Program-made: the position numbers and the translations under genes
In this document: positions 26,614-34,844 of the stretch, one piece after another
Layout: each line of letters opens with the position of its first letter
Position numbering within the stretch: position 1 is the first letter of the stretch
Notes under the pieces: generated by a model
Told to the model about the DNA's origin: nothing
Databases searched by the model: none
What the model saw: the letters and a program-made list of their open reading frames with translations, nothing else
Assembly: GCA_963666765.1 (NCBI GenBank)
Contig: OY762933.1
Span: 2,480,001-2,544,000 of the forward strand
Direction: 5' to 3'
From: Foliamicus sp963666765
Lineage (GTDB): Bacteria; Pseudomonadota; Gammaproteobacteria; Steroidobacterales; Foliamicaceae
Length of the DNA stretch: 64,000 bases

Positions 26614-26764
26614 TCCATCGCCGGGACAGGAGTGCTCATTCAAGGTATAGATTGGAATTCTTGGGATACTCGAAAAAAGCGAAGGGAACCTTATACTTGG
26701 ATTTGGCCTGGGGTCGAGGAACACGGCAACTTGGTGCATTCGACGTGATCGAGGGTCTGCACAG

Positions 26765-27217
26765 ATGACTTGGAAAGTGACAACCGTTTTCTTGGCATTG
26801 ATCGTAGTGCAATTCCCTGTATTGGAGGCGTTTGCCCAGGTTGAAGCGGTTCCTGTCCAAGCGCAACAGGCAACCGCGAATGCACTGAACTGGAGTTCGC
26901 CGCTCGTAGTCGTTCAATGCGTTTGGATGTTGCTCGTAACCGTGGGCGCTGCGGCATACGTGCGCCTTGCGGCAAAGAAAAACGGTTGCGCAAACTACGA
27001 AAAGGAATTGCGCGGACTGAACCTTCCCCGAGGTTCGCTGCGGGGCATTCTCGCGCTGGCGACGATCGGCTCGTTTGTCAATGTAATGGTGCTTGGCGGT
27101 CCGGCTTTGGGCGACAATTTCGACAGTGTTCTGGCTGCGTTCGGTACCTTGACCGGTTCAATTGTCGGGTTTTATTTCGGGACCAGGGGAGCAACACCAC
27201 AGCCACCGTCTTCTTAG
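26765..27217 (+). CDS. Small membrane protein of unknown function
   Basis: 150 residues. An N-terminal hydrophobic stretch ending VLEAFAQ looks like a signal peptide or first helix. A second helix covers about residues 57-77 (VQCVWMLLVTVGAAAYV). After a basic loop come two more hydrophobic segments (GILALATIGSFVNVMVLG and FGTLTGSIVGFYFG). The short motif LPRGSLRGILAL before the third helix appears to be the most family-like part. It is intact amid broken defence-type genes. The preceding 151 bases (26614-26764) hold no gene; a TATACT at 26692 may be a -10 box. Confidence 0.65.
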   Translation: MTWKVTTVFLALIVVQFPVLEAFAQVEAVPVQAQQATANALNWSSPLVVVQCVWMLLVTVGAAAYVRLAAKKNGCANYEKELRGLNLPRGSLRGILALATIGSFVNVMVLGGPALGDNFDSVLAAFGTLTGSIVGFYFGTRGATPQPPSS

Positions 27218-27311
27218 GATGCAAGGATAGCCAGCACTCGGTATGTGCTTGCCGACTTTTTCTGTTAGCGGAATCAGGACCTATGAATGTCGACGTAAAC
27301 CGGTCGAGGCT

Positions 27312-27993
27312 TCATTTCGCCTGAGGAGCTTTGCCCATGATCGCCTCAAATCTTGTCGGATCAGAAATTTCAAGGACCAGTTTCGCAATCCATGCCTTTG
27401 TGTACAGGTAATCCTTATGAGCGTTATCGAAAACGCAATAGGACGAGTCCGTGTGTTGTGGCCGTTCGCTGCTCTTCTGGCCGAATACGGGAAAATTGAA
27501 GTGATACGGAGAGGGATTCCTGTAGTCCAAATTGATCCCCGAACTGACGTACCAGATAGTCTTCCAGGTTCAACAGCGCCGCTTGGCATTCACCGTAGAG
27601 TGTAGGATCGATTTGTGGAATATGGCGATGTTCGATCTTGTTGCGCAGCCCCAACAGGAATTCGAGATTCTTCCTCTCTGGAGGATTGTGGTCTTGAAAA
27701 AACTCCTTCAGGCACTTGCTGAAATCCCAGTGCTTCGGTTCGCCGTCAACCCTTTCGTAGCGCACGCCCTTCTTGTGGGTGGATGTCCGAGATTGGTACC
27801 AGGGCTTTCGCTTCTGTTTGTAGAAGCAGGCGTGAAAGAATGCCTGCCAATCCAAGATAATCAGCACGACAAATAGCGCGGATCTAAACTTGGGACCCGG
27901 ACGGTTGTATGAATCGACTGCAGCAATTGCTGCTGCACGGTATTTCTCGATATTGCCTTTCGTCAGTCTCGGGAGTTTCGCTGGCACGCTCAC
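27312..27993 (-). pseudogene. DUF3644-family gene with internal deletion and frameshift
   Basis: The 5' part (27993 to about 27465) encodes a DUF3644-like N-terminal region (AAVDSYNRPGPKFRSALFVV, KHWDFSKCLKEFF, ERKNLEFLLGLRNKIEHRHI). After LQFSRIRPEEQ the frame runs out. The other frame continues as SYCVFDNAHKDYLYTKAWIA and ends near 27312, resembling the family's C-terminus. The middle, more than 100 residues in intact relatives, is missing. The RNKIEHR segment is reminiscent of HEPN-type RNases. The 27218-27311 gap upstream of it on the plus strand shows nothing. Confidence 0.65.
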
Positions 27994-28032
27994 GTCCCGG
28001 AGTACATTGGCGGCACTCCTGCACTGCTTGTG

Positions 28033-28160
28033 TCAGTAAGCGGTCTGCTTCCAGGCCTGAACGAGCACGTACTCCTGACGCAGAAACTCCAGGCTTGGTT
28101 CCAATTGCTCCGGCGAATCGGGGTGGCGGTGTGTCCAGTAGGGTTTGGCAAGGCCAGGTC
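28033..28160 (-). pseudogene. Possible N-terminal fragment of a reverse transcriptase
   Basis: The last 40 codons of this minus-strand frame (AKPYWTHRHPDSPEQ, SLEFLRQEYVLVQAW) resemble the N-terminal region before the catalytic domain in a group of bacterial RNA-directed DNA polymerases. The frame stops directly afterwards, so no catalytic YxDD part exists. The match is from memory of the family and is not certain. Confidence 0.4.
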
Positions 28161-28193
28161 CCGCTATTTGGGCCGAGAGCGGTGGATGGTCAC

Positions 28194-28389
28194 TTAACCG
28201 GCAAGGTTCAGATCGCCTAAAACCTGCCGGATATCGGCTTGCAGGGATTCGGCCATGGGCTGGGCAACCTCGACAGCGATGTCCGCTCCTATCGTCAACT
28301 TGTCTCCAGCACGGAGCTTCGTACCCAGCATCAATCAATGCTGCGCAAAGTGCACGCGACGCCGTGCACACGTCCAGGAGGAATTTCAC
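28194..28389 (-). pseudogene. Broken DUF5615 PIN-like toxin partner of the DUF433 gene
   Basis: The start codon GTG 28389 overlaps the stop of the DUF433 gene (GTGA), and the first 25 codons (KFLLDVCTASRALCAALIDA) match the N-terminus of DUF5615 PIN-like proteins, the usual partner of DUF433. The rest is wrong for the family. Another frame then reads KLRAGDKLTIGADIAVEVAQ and on to a TAA at 28194, which I do not recognise. A deletion/fusion is the simplest explanation. Confidence 0.6.
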
Positions 28390-28643
28390 GAAGTTTCCTT
28401 GGCAAATATTCCCTCGTGAATCTCCTCGTCGGCCACGGATCGGTAGGCATAGAAAAGACAGGCCTGAATGTCCTCATGTTCCAGTAATGGGTACTGGTCC
28501 AACAGTGTTTCCACCGTGTCTCCGGCCGCGAGCTTCGCCAGAACATGTTCCACAGCGAATCGCATGCCGCGAATAATAGGCTTGCCACCGAAAACTTCGG
28601 GTCTAACAGTAATGCGTTCGAGCAGTTCAGTTTTTTGGGTCAT
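28386..28643 (-). CDS. DUF433 antitoxin
   Basis: 85-residue DUF433 protein with the signature PEVFGGKPIIRGMRFAVEHV, followed by the helical DIQACLFYAYRS part. ATG 28643 has GAAGGAGA 7 bases upstream; an ATG 15 bases earlier is less well placed. DUF433 proteins pair with DUF5615 PIN-like toxins. Here the partner is truncated, so this is an orphan antitoxin. Confidence 0.82.
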   Translation of the reverse strand: MTQKTELLERITVRPEVFGGKPIIRGMRFAVEHVLAKLAAGDTVETLLDQYPLLEHEDIQACLFYAYRSVADEEIHEGIFAKETS

Positions 28644-28678
28644 TGTTTTCTCCTTCATTGAATCCGATCGCCACGCGA

Positions 28679-28915
28679 CTACCTCGGCACGGCCAGAAGC
28701 ATAGCGTCCAGCAGTCGCTTCTCGCGGCTGTCGCGTGGATAGAGTGCGGACAGCGCGTTCGACAGCGCAGGAAGTCAGGCGCCCGTTCCTGTTCGGCGAA
28801 GATCAGCGTTCGCAGGGCATTCGCGTGACTGCCGGCTTGCAGCAACATCGCGGCATGCACGCCGTCGAGCGCCGTGGCGTCCGGCGATTCCAAAACCGCA
28901 TCCGCACCAACATGG
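28679..28915 (-). pseudogene. C-terminal remnant of a DUF1156-like DNA methylase
   Basis: The minus strand reads ALDGVHAAMLLQAGSHANAL and PDFLR, then, after a one-base deletion, NALSALYPRD and EKRLLDAMLLAVPR before a TAG at 28679. This C-terminal pattern I associate with anti-phage DUF1156 methylases. The frameshift and missing N-terminus make it non-functional. Family assignment is moderate. Confidence 0.45.
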
Positions 28916-28934
28916 CCAACAGCTCGCCGCCCCT

Positions 28935-29102
28935 GGAAAGTGCGACCCTGCGGAACCGCTCGGTTTGCGTTCCGACCAGACCCGCGACCCAGGAATCCGA
29001 ACCGTTGGCGCGCACGGTCTCCACCCGCGTCGGCTCGCTGAACAGCGGGCCGGTCAGGATCTGCCCGTCACGGATGGGTGGATTTTCGCTCGTTGGCGCC
29101 AT
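28935..29102 (-). pseudogene. N-terminal remnant of a SNF2-type helicase
   Basis: An ATG overlapping the VapC stop (ATGA) starts about 56 codons including GQILTGPLFSEPTRVETVRA and GLVGTQTERFRRVALS. This matches the opening of large SNF2-family helicases found in defence loci. The reading then joins directly to the DUF1156-like remnant, so the helicase motor has been deleted. Confidence 0.55.
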
Positions 29103-29548
29103 CAATCGTCATATCCCGGGACGGTTCCGGAAGTCGTCGGCAGCCCCAGCTTCTTTCCCGCGGCGATCATCCGCTTGTCCAGGCTGTAGATGGCCTCCGA
29201 GCCGCGGTTCCACGCGATGGCGAGGTGCAACGCGTCGGCGGCCCGCAAACCGGTCTCGAAGCGGTTGAGGCAGTCTCGTGCCCGATCGAAGTCGTCGGGA
29301 TTTGGCAAGATCACGATGAACGAATCGCGGACCATGCCTTCGAATCGCGCATCTGCCTCGTGCGCCGCCGCCGAGTCCAGGCCGCCCATGCGAACTTCAC
29401 GGGCGAGCAGCGAGGCGAATTCGACGCGGGTCCATTGACTGACGGCGAGATCCTGGGGCGGAAGGGCGTCGAAAAAGCCCGCGATCGGGTCGCTGGTGGC
29501 CTCGGGCAGGATGAGGGGCGCGAGGAAACTGGTGTCGAAGTAGAGCAT
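29102..29548 (-). CDS. VapC-type PIN-domain toxin
   Basis: 148-residue PIN ribonuclease. Catalytic acids are visible in YFDTSF (Asp5), RVEFAS (Glu), AADALHLA (Asp) and the late SLDKRM. The length is normal. It lies 18 bases downstream of a Phd/YefM-type antitoxin on the same strand and appears intact, so the pair may still be active. Confidence 0.88.
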   Translation of the reverse strand: MLYFDTSFLAPLILPEATSDPIAGFFDALPPQDLAVSQWTRVEFASLLAREVRMGGLDSAAAHEADARFEGMVRDSFIVILPNPDDFDRARDCLNRFETGLRAADALHLAIAWNRGSEAIYSLDKRMIAAGKKLGLPTTSGTVPGYDD

Positions 29549-29566
29549 TCGAGCAAGCCGACGACC

Positions 29567-29806
29567 TCAGAGCCCTTCGTCTCGTGCCTCGCGCAGCAGA
29601 TCGGCGGCGGGGCGCCGCAACGGCGGCATGGACGCCCGGAACCCAGCCAGCTCCCCGAGCGGCAGCGGCTTCTTGGGGCCGACGGCGGGGGACAGATGCG
29701 CCACGGCCTTGCCGCGGCGGGTTATGAGTACTTCCTGGCCGCCCTCTACTTTGTCCAGAAGTTCGCTGAGGCGCGCTTTTGCCTGCGCCAGGTTAACGGT
29801 GACCAT
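29567..29806 (-). CDS. Phd/YefM-type antitoxin
   Basis: 79 residues beginning VTVNLAQAKARLSELLDKVE, then VLITRRGKAVAHLSP, the DNA-binding Phd/YefM fold. The C-terminal half (LRRPAADLLREARDEGL) is the toxin-wrapping segment. It is followed by the PIN toxin gene. Repeated TGGTCAT sequences directly upstream are the likely operator. Confidence 0.88.
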   Translation of the reverse strand: MVTVNLAQAKARLSELLDKVEGGQEVLITRRGKAVAHLSPAVGPKKPLPLGELAGFRASMPPLRRPAADLLREARDEGL

Positions 29807-29808
29807 GA

Positions 29809-29837
29809 CAACCTCGCTTGGTCATAAAACTGGTCAT
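29809..29837 (-). promoter_or_regulatory. Probable operator of the Phd-VapC pair
   Basis: Two direct TGGTCAT heptamers (29819-29825, 29831-29837) and an inverted GACCATGAC nearby lie immediately before the antitoxin ATG, as expected for Phd-family autoregulation. The 29838-30054 stretch beyond shows no gene. Confidence 0.45.
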
Positions 29838-30054
29838 ATGATAGCGGTGTTCGATCAGGCAGGCTACAGGTTCGCCAATGAGGGGCTCCTGCCCGCGAAT
29901 CGTGCCGACGCGGTTTGCAAGCCGATCCGCACTGTCGCCAAAAAACCTTCGACTCGTGACGCGGTCACAGAGCGGGCTTGCCTGGTTTCGCAATCTTTGG
30001 GGACTTGCGAAACAAAATCCGCATCCCACGAAGTCTTGTGGCATGCTGCCAAGT

Positions 30055-30174
30055 ATGGACGCGGCCCTCAAAGAGGTTCTGGAGCATGTGCGCGGAGAAA
30101 CGACTCTTCCCTGCCGCGTTGTGGATGATCCCGCCGCAGAGAACATCATTGCGCTTCCCGGGCCTACACGGTGA
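30055..30174 (+). pseudogene. Truncated copy of the XRE antitoxin gene
   Basis: The frame reads ALKEVLEHVRGETTLPCRVV, then DDPAAENIIAL, near-identical to residues 14-46 of the antitoxin at 24630. It then jumps straight into the end of the oxidoreductase region (stop TGA). The HTH domain is lost. This is the second half of the duplicated junction. Confidence 0.85.
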
Positions 30175-31129
30175 GGATGATCTTGCCGAAGTGGTTGCGC
30201 TCGTCCACCATCTGATGCGCTCTCACGACATCCGATAACGGCAGGACCGGACCGACAGGCGCCTTGAAGGTGCCATCGGCAAACAGGTGCAGGGCCATTT
30301 CGCGGAAGCGCGGCATGGTGTAGCTCAGAAAGCGCTCGCTGGTCGAGATGCTCATGCTCATAAGCGACAGGTTGCGCACGCCGATATTGAGGTTGAAGCA
30401 AACCTGGCGCCCGCCGGTGCTCCCGTACATCACGATCTGTCCGTCCATCCCCATGCTGTCCATCAGCGATTCGGCGGTTTCCTCGCCAATGGTCATCAAC
30501 CCGATGTCGATGCCCTGCTGATCCGTGTCGCGCCGCACCAGCGCCGTCACGTCGTCGCGCTTGTAGTTATAGACGGCATCCGCGCCCCATTGGCGCGCGA
30601 TCTCGAGCTTCGGGTCCCGGCTGGCAGTGCCGGCAACCCAGCAGCCACGCCACTTTGCGATCTGAAGGGCGGCGCTGCCCACGCCCGAGGCGATCGCCTC
30701 GATCAGGATTCGCTGGCCCTTCCCGAAGCCGGCGACCGCATCAAGTGCGTGCCAGGCGGTCAGCCAGCTCACTGGTATAGCGGCGCCTTCAATGAATGAA
30801 ACAGGGTCGGGAAGCGGCATCAGGTGGTCCGCGTCGAACAGGACCGCCTCCGCATGCGAACCCCGGGCCCGGCCGAACACGCGATCGCCGGCCGCGAATT
30901 CGGTGACGGCCTCCCCGCACTCGGCCACCACGCCGGCGCATTCCATGCCCATCACGAAGGGCAGCTCCTGACCGGAATAGGTTCCCGCACGCATGCGGGT
31001 CTCGGCGAAGTTAACGCCGGAGGCCCTTACCTCAACGAGGACCTGGCGCGGCCCCGGCTGCAGGTTGCCGAGTTCGCGCCATTGCATGACCTCCGTGCCG
31101 CCGAATTGTTCGACCAGGAAACCGTGCAT
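30164..31129 (-). CDS. Zinc-free medium-chain quinone oxidoreductase
   Basis: 321-residue NADPH:quinone oxidoreductase-type MDR protein. The N-terminal GroES-like part has ASGVNFAETRMRAGTY, followed by MGMECAGVV. The nucleotide-binding fold has EAIASGVGSAALQIAKWRG. Catalytic-zinc cysteines are absent, as in the QOR branch. The ATG at 31129 opens MHGFLVEQFGG. The 3' end overlaps the antitoxin remnant by 11 bases. It lies downstream of a hydrolase, a TonB receptor and an NTF2-like gene on the same strand, so it may reduce an enone or quinone intermediate of that pathway (inference). Confidence 0.88.
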   Translation of the reverse strand: MHGFLVEQFGGTEVMQWRELGNLQPGPRQVLVEVRASGVNFAETRMRAGTYSGQELPFVMGMECAGVVAECGEAVTEFAAGDRVFGRARGSHAEAVLFDADHLMPLPDPVSFIEGAAIPVSWLTAWHALDAVAGFGKGQRILIEAIASGVGSAALQIAKWRGCWVAGTASRDPKLEIARQWGADAVYNYKRDDVTALVRRDTDQQGIDIGLMTIGEETAESLMDSMGMDGQIVMYGSTGGRQVCFNLNIGVRNLSLMSMSISTSERFLSYTMPRFREMALHLFADGTFKAPVGPVLPLSDVVRAHQMVDERNHFGKIILTV

Positions 31130-31174
31130 GGCAGGTCGTGAGGATCCCGGGCGCGCGTTCAGGAGGGCGCCCGC

Positions 31175-32005
31175 TCAGGGCGCCCCTGCGTCCAGCCACA
31201 GCCGCATTTCGCGCGCGAACTGCTTCCAGGCGAGATCCAGAATGTTCACCTGGACCTCGGGAATCTCGACGTAATGCGCCCGCGGCAGCAGATCGGCGTG
31301 TGCCCGCCGGGTGTCGTCCAGCAGTAGTTCGTGAGTCTGAAGGATCGCGACCGGGTGGGTGAGTTTGGGCAAGCGCTCTTCAAGCGGGTAGTTCCAGACG
31401 GCGTCGTAGGCATGCCAATGCTTGTCCAGCGGATGGAGAGCCTCCACGAAGACCCGCGCCGCACGCTCCAGCGGCACCTCTTTCGACCGTTCGGCCACGA
31501 GCACCCTCCAGCAATCCATGATCCAGGCGCCGTCCTCGGTCAGCTTCCTGTCGCGGGGCAGTGCCTTGAGAATTTCCCTGCGTTTTTCCAGCGAACGGTA
31601 GGGAACGCCGCTCATCACGATGCGACGCACCAGGTCCGGCCGGGTCAACGCCAATTCGGTAGCAATCAAGACCCCTGTGTGCAGGCCGAAGATGTCGACT
31701 GCGCCCTTGCCCCCGGCGCCGAATCCCAGTCTGTACAGCGCATCGGCCATTGCGCCCGCGTAGTCCGCCATGGTCGGCACATCGGGCGGGCCGTCCGAAT
31801 TGCCGTAGCCCGGCGTGTCGAAGGCCAGCGACTCCCGATCGCGGCCCATTTCCCTGAGCAACATGTCGTACTCGTATGCCGACTTGTGGTTCTGGTGAAA
31901 GAACGCCAGGGGCGTCCTGTCGCTCCCTCCGGCGTCCGGCCAGGCACGGTGGTAGTGAATCTGACCGAAGCGGCCGTTCACGTAGCCGCGCTGATAGTTC
32001 GACAT
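31175..32005 (-). CDS. Alpha/beta-hydrolase with altered nucleophile elbow
   Basis: 276-residue alpha/beta-hydrolase fold protein. The strand-turn FDTPGYGNSD and the later helical lid are normal for epoxide hydrolase/C-C hydrolase relatives. At the nucleophile elbow the sequence is FGLHTGVLIA, so the residue that should be Ser, Asp or Cys in GxSxG is His. It could use another residue or be a non-hydrolytic member. The frame begins at ATG 32005 and ends 45 bases before the oxidoreductase start, so the two are probably co-transcribed. The substrate is unknown. Confidence 0.8.
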   Translation of the reverse strand: MSNYQRGYVNGRFGQIHYHRAWPDAGGSDRTPLAFFHQNHKSAYEYDMLLREMGRDRESLAFDTPGYGNSDGPPDVPTMADYAGAMADALYRLGFGAGGKGAVDIFGLHTGVLIATELALTRPDLVRRIVMSGVPYRSLEKRREILKALPRDRKLTEDGAWIMDCWRVLVAERSKEVPLERAARVFVEALHPLDKHWHAYDAVWNYPLEERLPKLTHPVAILQTHELLLDDTRRAHADLLPRAHYVEIPEVQVNILDLAWKQFAREMRLWLDAGAP

Positions 32006-32073
32006 GGGCGTTTACCAAATTCCGGGAAACACCAGCCCCATGAGGGCCGCTCAAGGTTTCCCGCTCATCACGA

Positions 32074-32108
32074 AGAAAAAGCTCCGGCCGGCGAAACGGC
32101 CGGAGCTT
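32074..32108 (-). terminator. Rho-independent terminator of the second TonB receptor
   Basis: On the minus strand AGCTCCGGCCG pairs with CGGCCGGAGCT around a 6-base loop and is followed by TTTTTCTTC. It is 13 bases after the receptor stop. Confidence 0.85.
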
Positions 32109-32120
32109 TCCCGAATGATG

Positions 32121-34688
32121 CTAGAAGTCGTATACGACTCTCAGACCGAAGGTGCGCTTCTCGGCGGGGGTGACCGCCACGCCCTGGCTGAACAGGAACG
32201 CGAACAGGAAGGTGCCCGAGAAATCGGACCAGCGCGCTGCGGCGAGGTAGTTGTCGTCGTCCAACAGGTTGCTGACGTATCCCTCGATGCGAAGGTCGTC
32301 CATTTCAAACCCGCCACGCACGTTTACGCGCCAGAAGTCGCCCATGGTGGAGAAGTTGGCTTCCTCGTTGTACGCCTCGCCAAAGTACTCGCCGTCCACG
32401 CGCACGTAGTAATCCCAGTTACCGCTCGCGAGGCTGTCGGTCCAGACGCCGGAGATGGCGCCCGACCATTCCGGGTAACGCGCCGGGCGGCTGCCGGAGC
32501 AGTCGCGGGGGCCGAACCGGTCGCCCGGCGTAATGGGGGGTTTGAACGGCGAGAAACCGCAGGTGAGTGTGCCGTATTCGCCGTCCGCGTAGTTCAGCAC
32601 GAAGGTGCCGGAGAAGTTCTCTCCCAGCGAGAAGCCGCCTTCCAGTTCCAGTCCCTCCAGTTCCGCGTCGCCGGCGTTCAGCTGGAGATTGAGCACGCGC
32701 TGGACGCCTGTCTGTTCCACCACGGTAACGCCCTGGCGGGTCTTGAGATTACTCCAGTCCAGCATGTAGAAGACCGCCGAGAAGTAGAAATTGTCGAACT
32801 CCTGCTTGAAGCCGACTTCCATGTTCTCAAGCTCCTCTTCCTCGTTGAACAGCGTAATGCCCGGGATAACCGCCCTGACCTGGTCTCTTGTCACTTCGTC
32901 CAGGGAGCCAAAGTCCGCATTGAAGATGCCGGGCAGCGTGCCTTCGGAATACGTTACCCAACTGGTTCCCCGGTCGCCGACATCGTAGGACAGCGTTATC
33001 CGCGGCAGGAAACTGTTGAATGACTCCTCGTCGTATCTCGCGGCCTCGATTCCGCCGCCTGGATTCGGCACGCCCTCGTTACTCGGGCTTGACAGGGAAA
33101 TATCGTCCGATTGATAGCGCCACTCCACGTCCAGCGTCAGGTCGTCGGTGAAGTCATAGGCAAAGGACCCGAATATGCCGACGGTGTCGTTGCTCTCGGT
33201 GGGAGGAACGGCGTTCATGAAGTAGTGCGGACCCGGGAGTGTTACCGGCTCTGGCAGCGGTGTGCCATCGGGCTCCGCAACCACTTGCTGGCCCACTCCG
33301 CCGTCGGAACCCCACACCGTGTTACCTCCGCTGCCCGTGGTGGCGTTATCCGCGGTAAAGAAATTTGCCCCGAGTGAATAGCGCAGCTTGCCTTCCTGTG
33401 GCGAGCTCAGGTTCAGCTCGACCGTCAGGTCATCGGCAACGACCGGATCCTGAGACAGGAAATTCTGCGCGGCGGTAAGGTCGAAATCACGCACCCAGCC
33501 GGCCCGCATCGTGCTCCATCCGACCACGGAACCCAGGCTGTGGCCATCCAGCATGCCGCTGTCGAAGTCATAGTTGAGGAGCAGCGCGGCCCTTTGCTGG
33601 TAGCGGGTCAAACCGGACGTGGCCCTGAGCGGCGCGCCGGGCAGCTTGGGCCGGCAGATGCCGTCGCGCGGGTCGCAAATGACCGGGCTGCGGAAGGAGG
33701 CCTGATCGGAGGCGCTGATCGCCGTGTTCGGAGCGATGAAGGAATCCACGTCAACCATTGGAAGCGCGCCGCAGAAATAATCGGACGGCGTGTCGGAGCC
33801 ATCGCCCCCTGCAGTAATGCCGTCGCTGTAGCAATTCGGCCCCGCATTGGCTGAGACGCCCGCGCCGCCAAAGCGAGCGGAAAAGGCCGTGCCCAGCAAC
33901 ATGCCGGCCGCGGGGCCGTCATCGTCGTGGGACCACAGATAGCGGAACTTGGCCGAGAAGTTTGAGGTAGGCGTCCAGTTGAGCACGGCCTGTATGGTTT
34001 CCGTGCTCTCTTCGCCCAGCGCGCCGCCATCGGCATTGGAAACGTACTGACCGTCGGTCCCGTACACACGCGCCGAGATGCGGTACGCCAGCTTGTCGTC
34101 CACCAGCGGCCCCTCGTGCGAAATGGTGACGTCGCGTCCGCCCCACTCGGCAACATCGGCGATCACGCGGCCCGCGTATTCGAAGCCCGGCGTCTTGGTC
34201 ACGTAGTTGACCGCCCCGGCGAAGGTGGACCGGCCAAACGTGGCCGACTGCGGCCCCTTGATGATTTCGACGCGCTCGATATTGGAAAAATCGATGCTGG
34301 TAACACCATCCGATACATAAACGCCATCCAGGAACACCGTGCCGACCTGCTGTGAAGGGGGGTTCGCGTTGGTGTTCATCCCGCGAAAACGCACCCTGCT
34401 GCTGAAGCGGCCCGGAATCTGGCCGCCCTGCTTGTGAAAATGCATGCCGGCGGTCTGGAACGAAAGGTCCTCCAGGCTGGTGAACCCGCCGCGGATCAAA
34501 TCCTCCGACGAAAAGGCGGTTATCGCTATGGGAATGTCCGCCAGCGCTTCCTGGCGTTTACGCGCCGTAACGATGATCTCTTCCAGTGCGGATGCCTCCT
34601 GCGCGGCGGCTTGCGGAGCCGCGCCCCAGGCGACGGCGCCCACGGCCACGGCCAGGGCAATCGAAAATGTCCGATGAAGTCGGTGCAT
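32121..34688 (-). CDS. TonB-dependent outer-membrane receptor
   Basis: 855-residue receptor. ATG 34688 has GGAGG 6 bases upstream and starts a signal peptide (MHRLHRTFSIALAVAVGAVA ... AAAQ). The TonB-box segment EEIIVTARKRQEALADIP is followed by a plug with VEIIKGPQSATFGRSTFAGA and VNYVTKTPG. The barrel ends in GLRVVYDF with a terminal Phe, the usual insertion signal. It is a different subfamily from the receptor at 17942. The same-strand neighbours (double NTF2-like upstream; hydrolase and oxidoreductase downstream of a terminator) suggest a second uptake/catabolic set similar in content to the first. Confidence 0.92.
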   Translation of the reverse strand: MHRLHRTFSIALAVAVGAVAWGAAPQAAAQEASALEEIIVTARKRQEALADIPIAITAFSSEDLIRGGFTSLEDLSFQTAGMHFHKQGGQIPGRFSSRVRFRGMNTNANPPSQQVGTVFLDGVYVSDGVTSIDFSNIERVEIIKGPQSATFGRSTFAGAVNYVTKTPGFEYAGRVIADVAEWGGRDVTISHEGPLVDDKLAYRISARVYGTDGQYVSNADGGALGEESTETIQAVLNWTPTSNFSAKFRYLWSHDDDGPAAGMLLGTAFSARFGGAGVSANAGPNCYSDGITAGGDGSDTPSDYFCGALPMVDVDSFIAPNTAISASDQASFRSPVICDPRDGICRPKLPGAPLRATSGLTRYQQRAALLLNYDFDSGMLDGHSLGSVVGWSTMRAGWVRDFDLTAAQNFLSQDPVVADDLTVELNLSSPQEGKLRYSLGANFFTADNATTGSGGNTVWGSDGGVGQQVVAEPDGTPLPEPVTLPGPHYFMNAVPPTESNDTVGIFGSFAYDFTDDLTLDVEWRYQSDDISLSSPSNEGVPNPGGGIEAARYDEESFNSFLPRITLSYDVGDRGTSWVTYSEGTLPGIFNADFGSLDEVTRDQVRAVIPGITLFNEEEELENMEVGFKQEFDNFYFSAVFYMLDWSNLKTRQGVTVVEQTGVQRVLNLQLNAGDAELEGLELEGGFSLGENFSGTFVLNYADGEYGTLTCGFSPFKPPITPGDRFGPRDCSGSRPARYPEWSGAISGVWTDSLASGNWDYYVRVDGEYFGEAYNEEANFSTMGDFWRVNVRGGFEMDDLRIEGYVSNLLDDDNYLAAARWSDFSGTFLFAFLFSQGVAVTPAEKRTFGLRVVYDF

Positions 34689-34844
34689 GTTTATCCTCCC
34701 AATCAGGATTGCGCATTCCCCGAATACCTGCCTTTCCGTCCCCCTGGCATCCGCCACCGAACGTTTGCAGGATTCGTATTGGCGGAGAATAGTTGCAAAC
34801 GAAGCCAGGTGCAACTGCCCCGCTTGCGTTCAGTGCGTTGTTTT

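Noticed and set aside
30240..30799. Plus-strand frame at 30287-30799 over the oxidoreductase
   Set aside because: Antisense to a well-supported gene, no family match.
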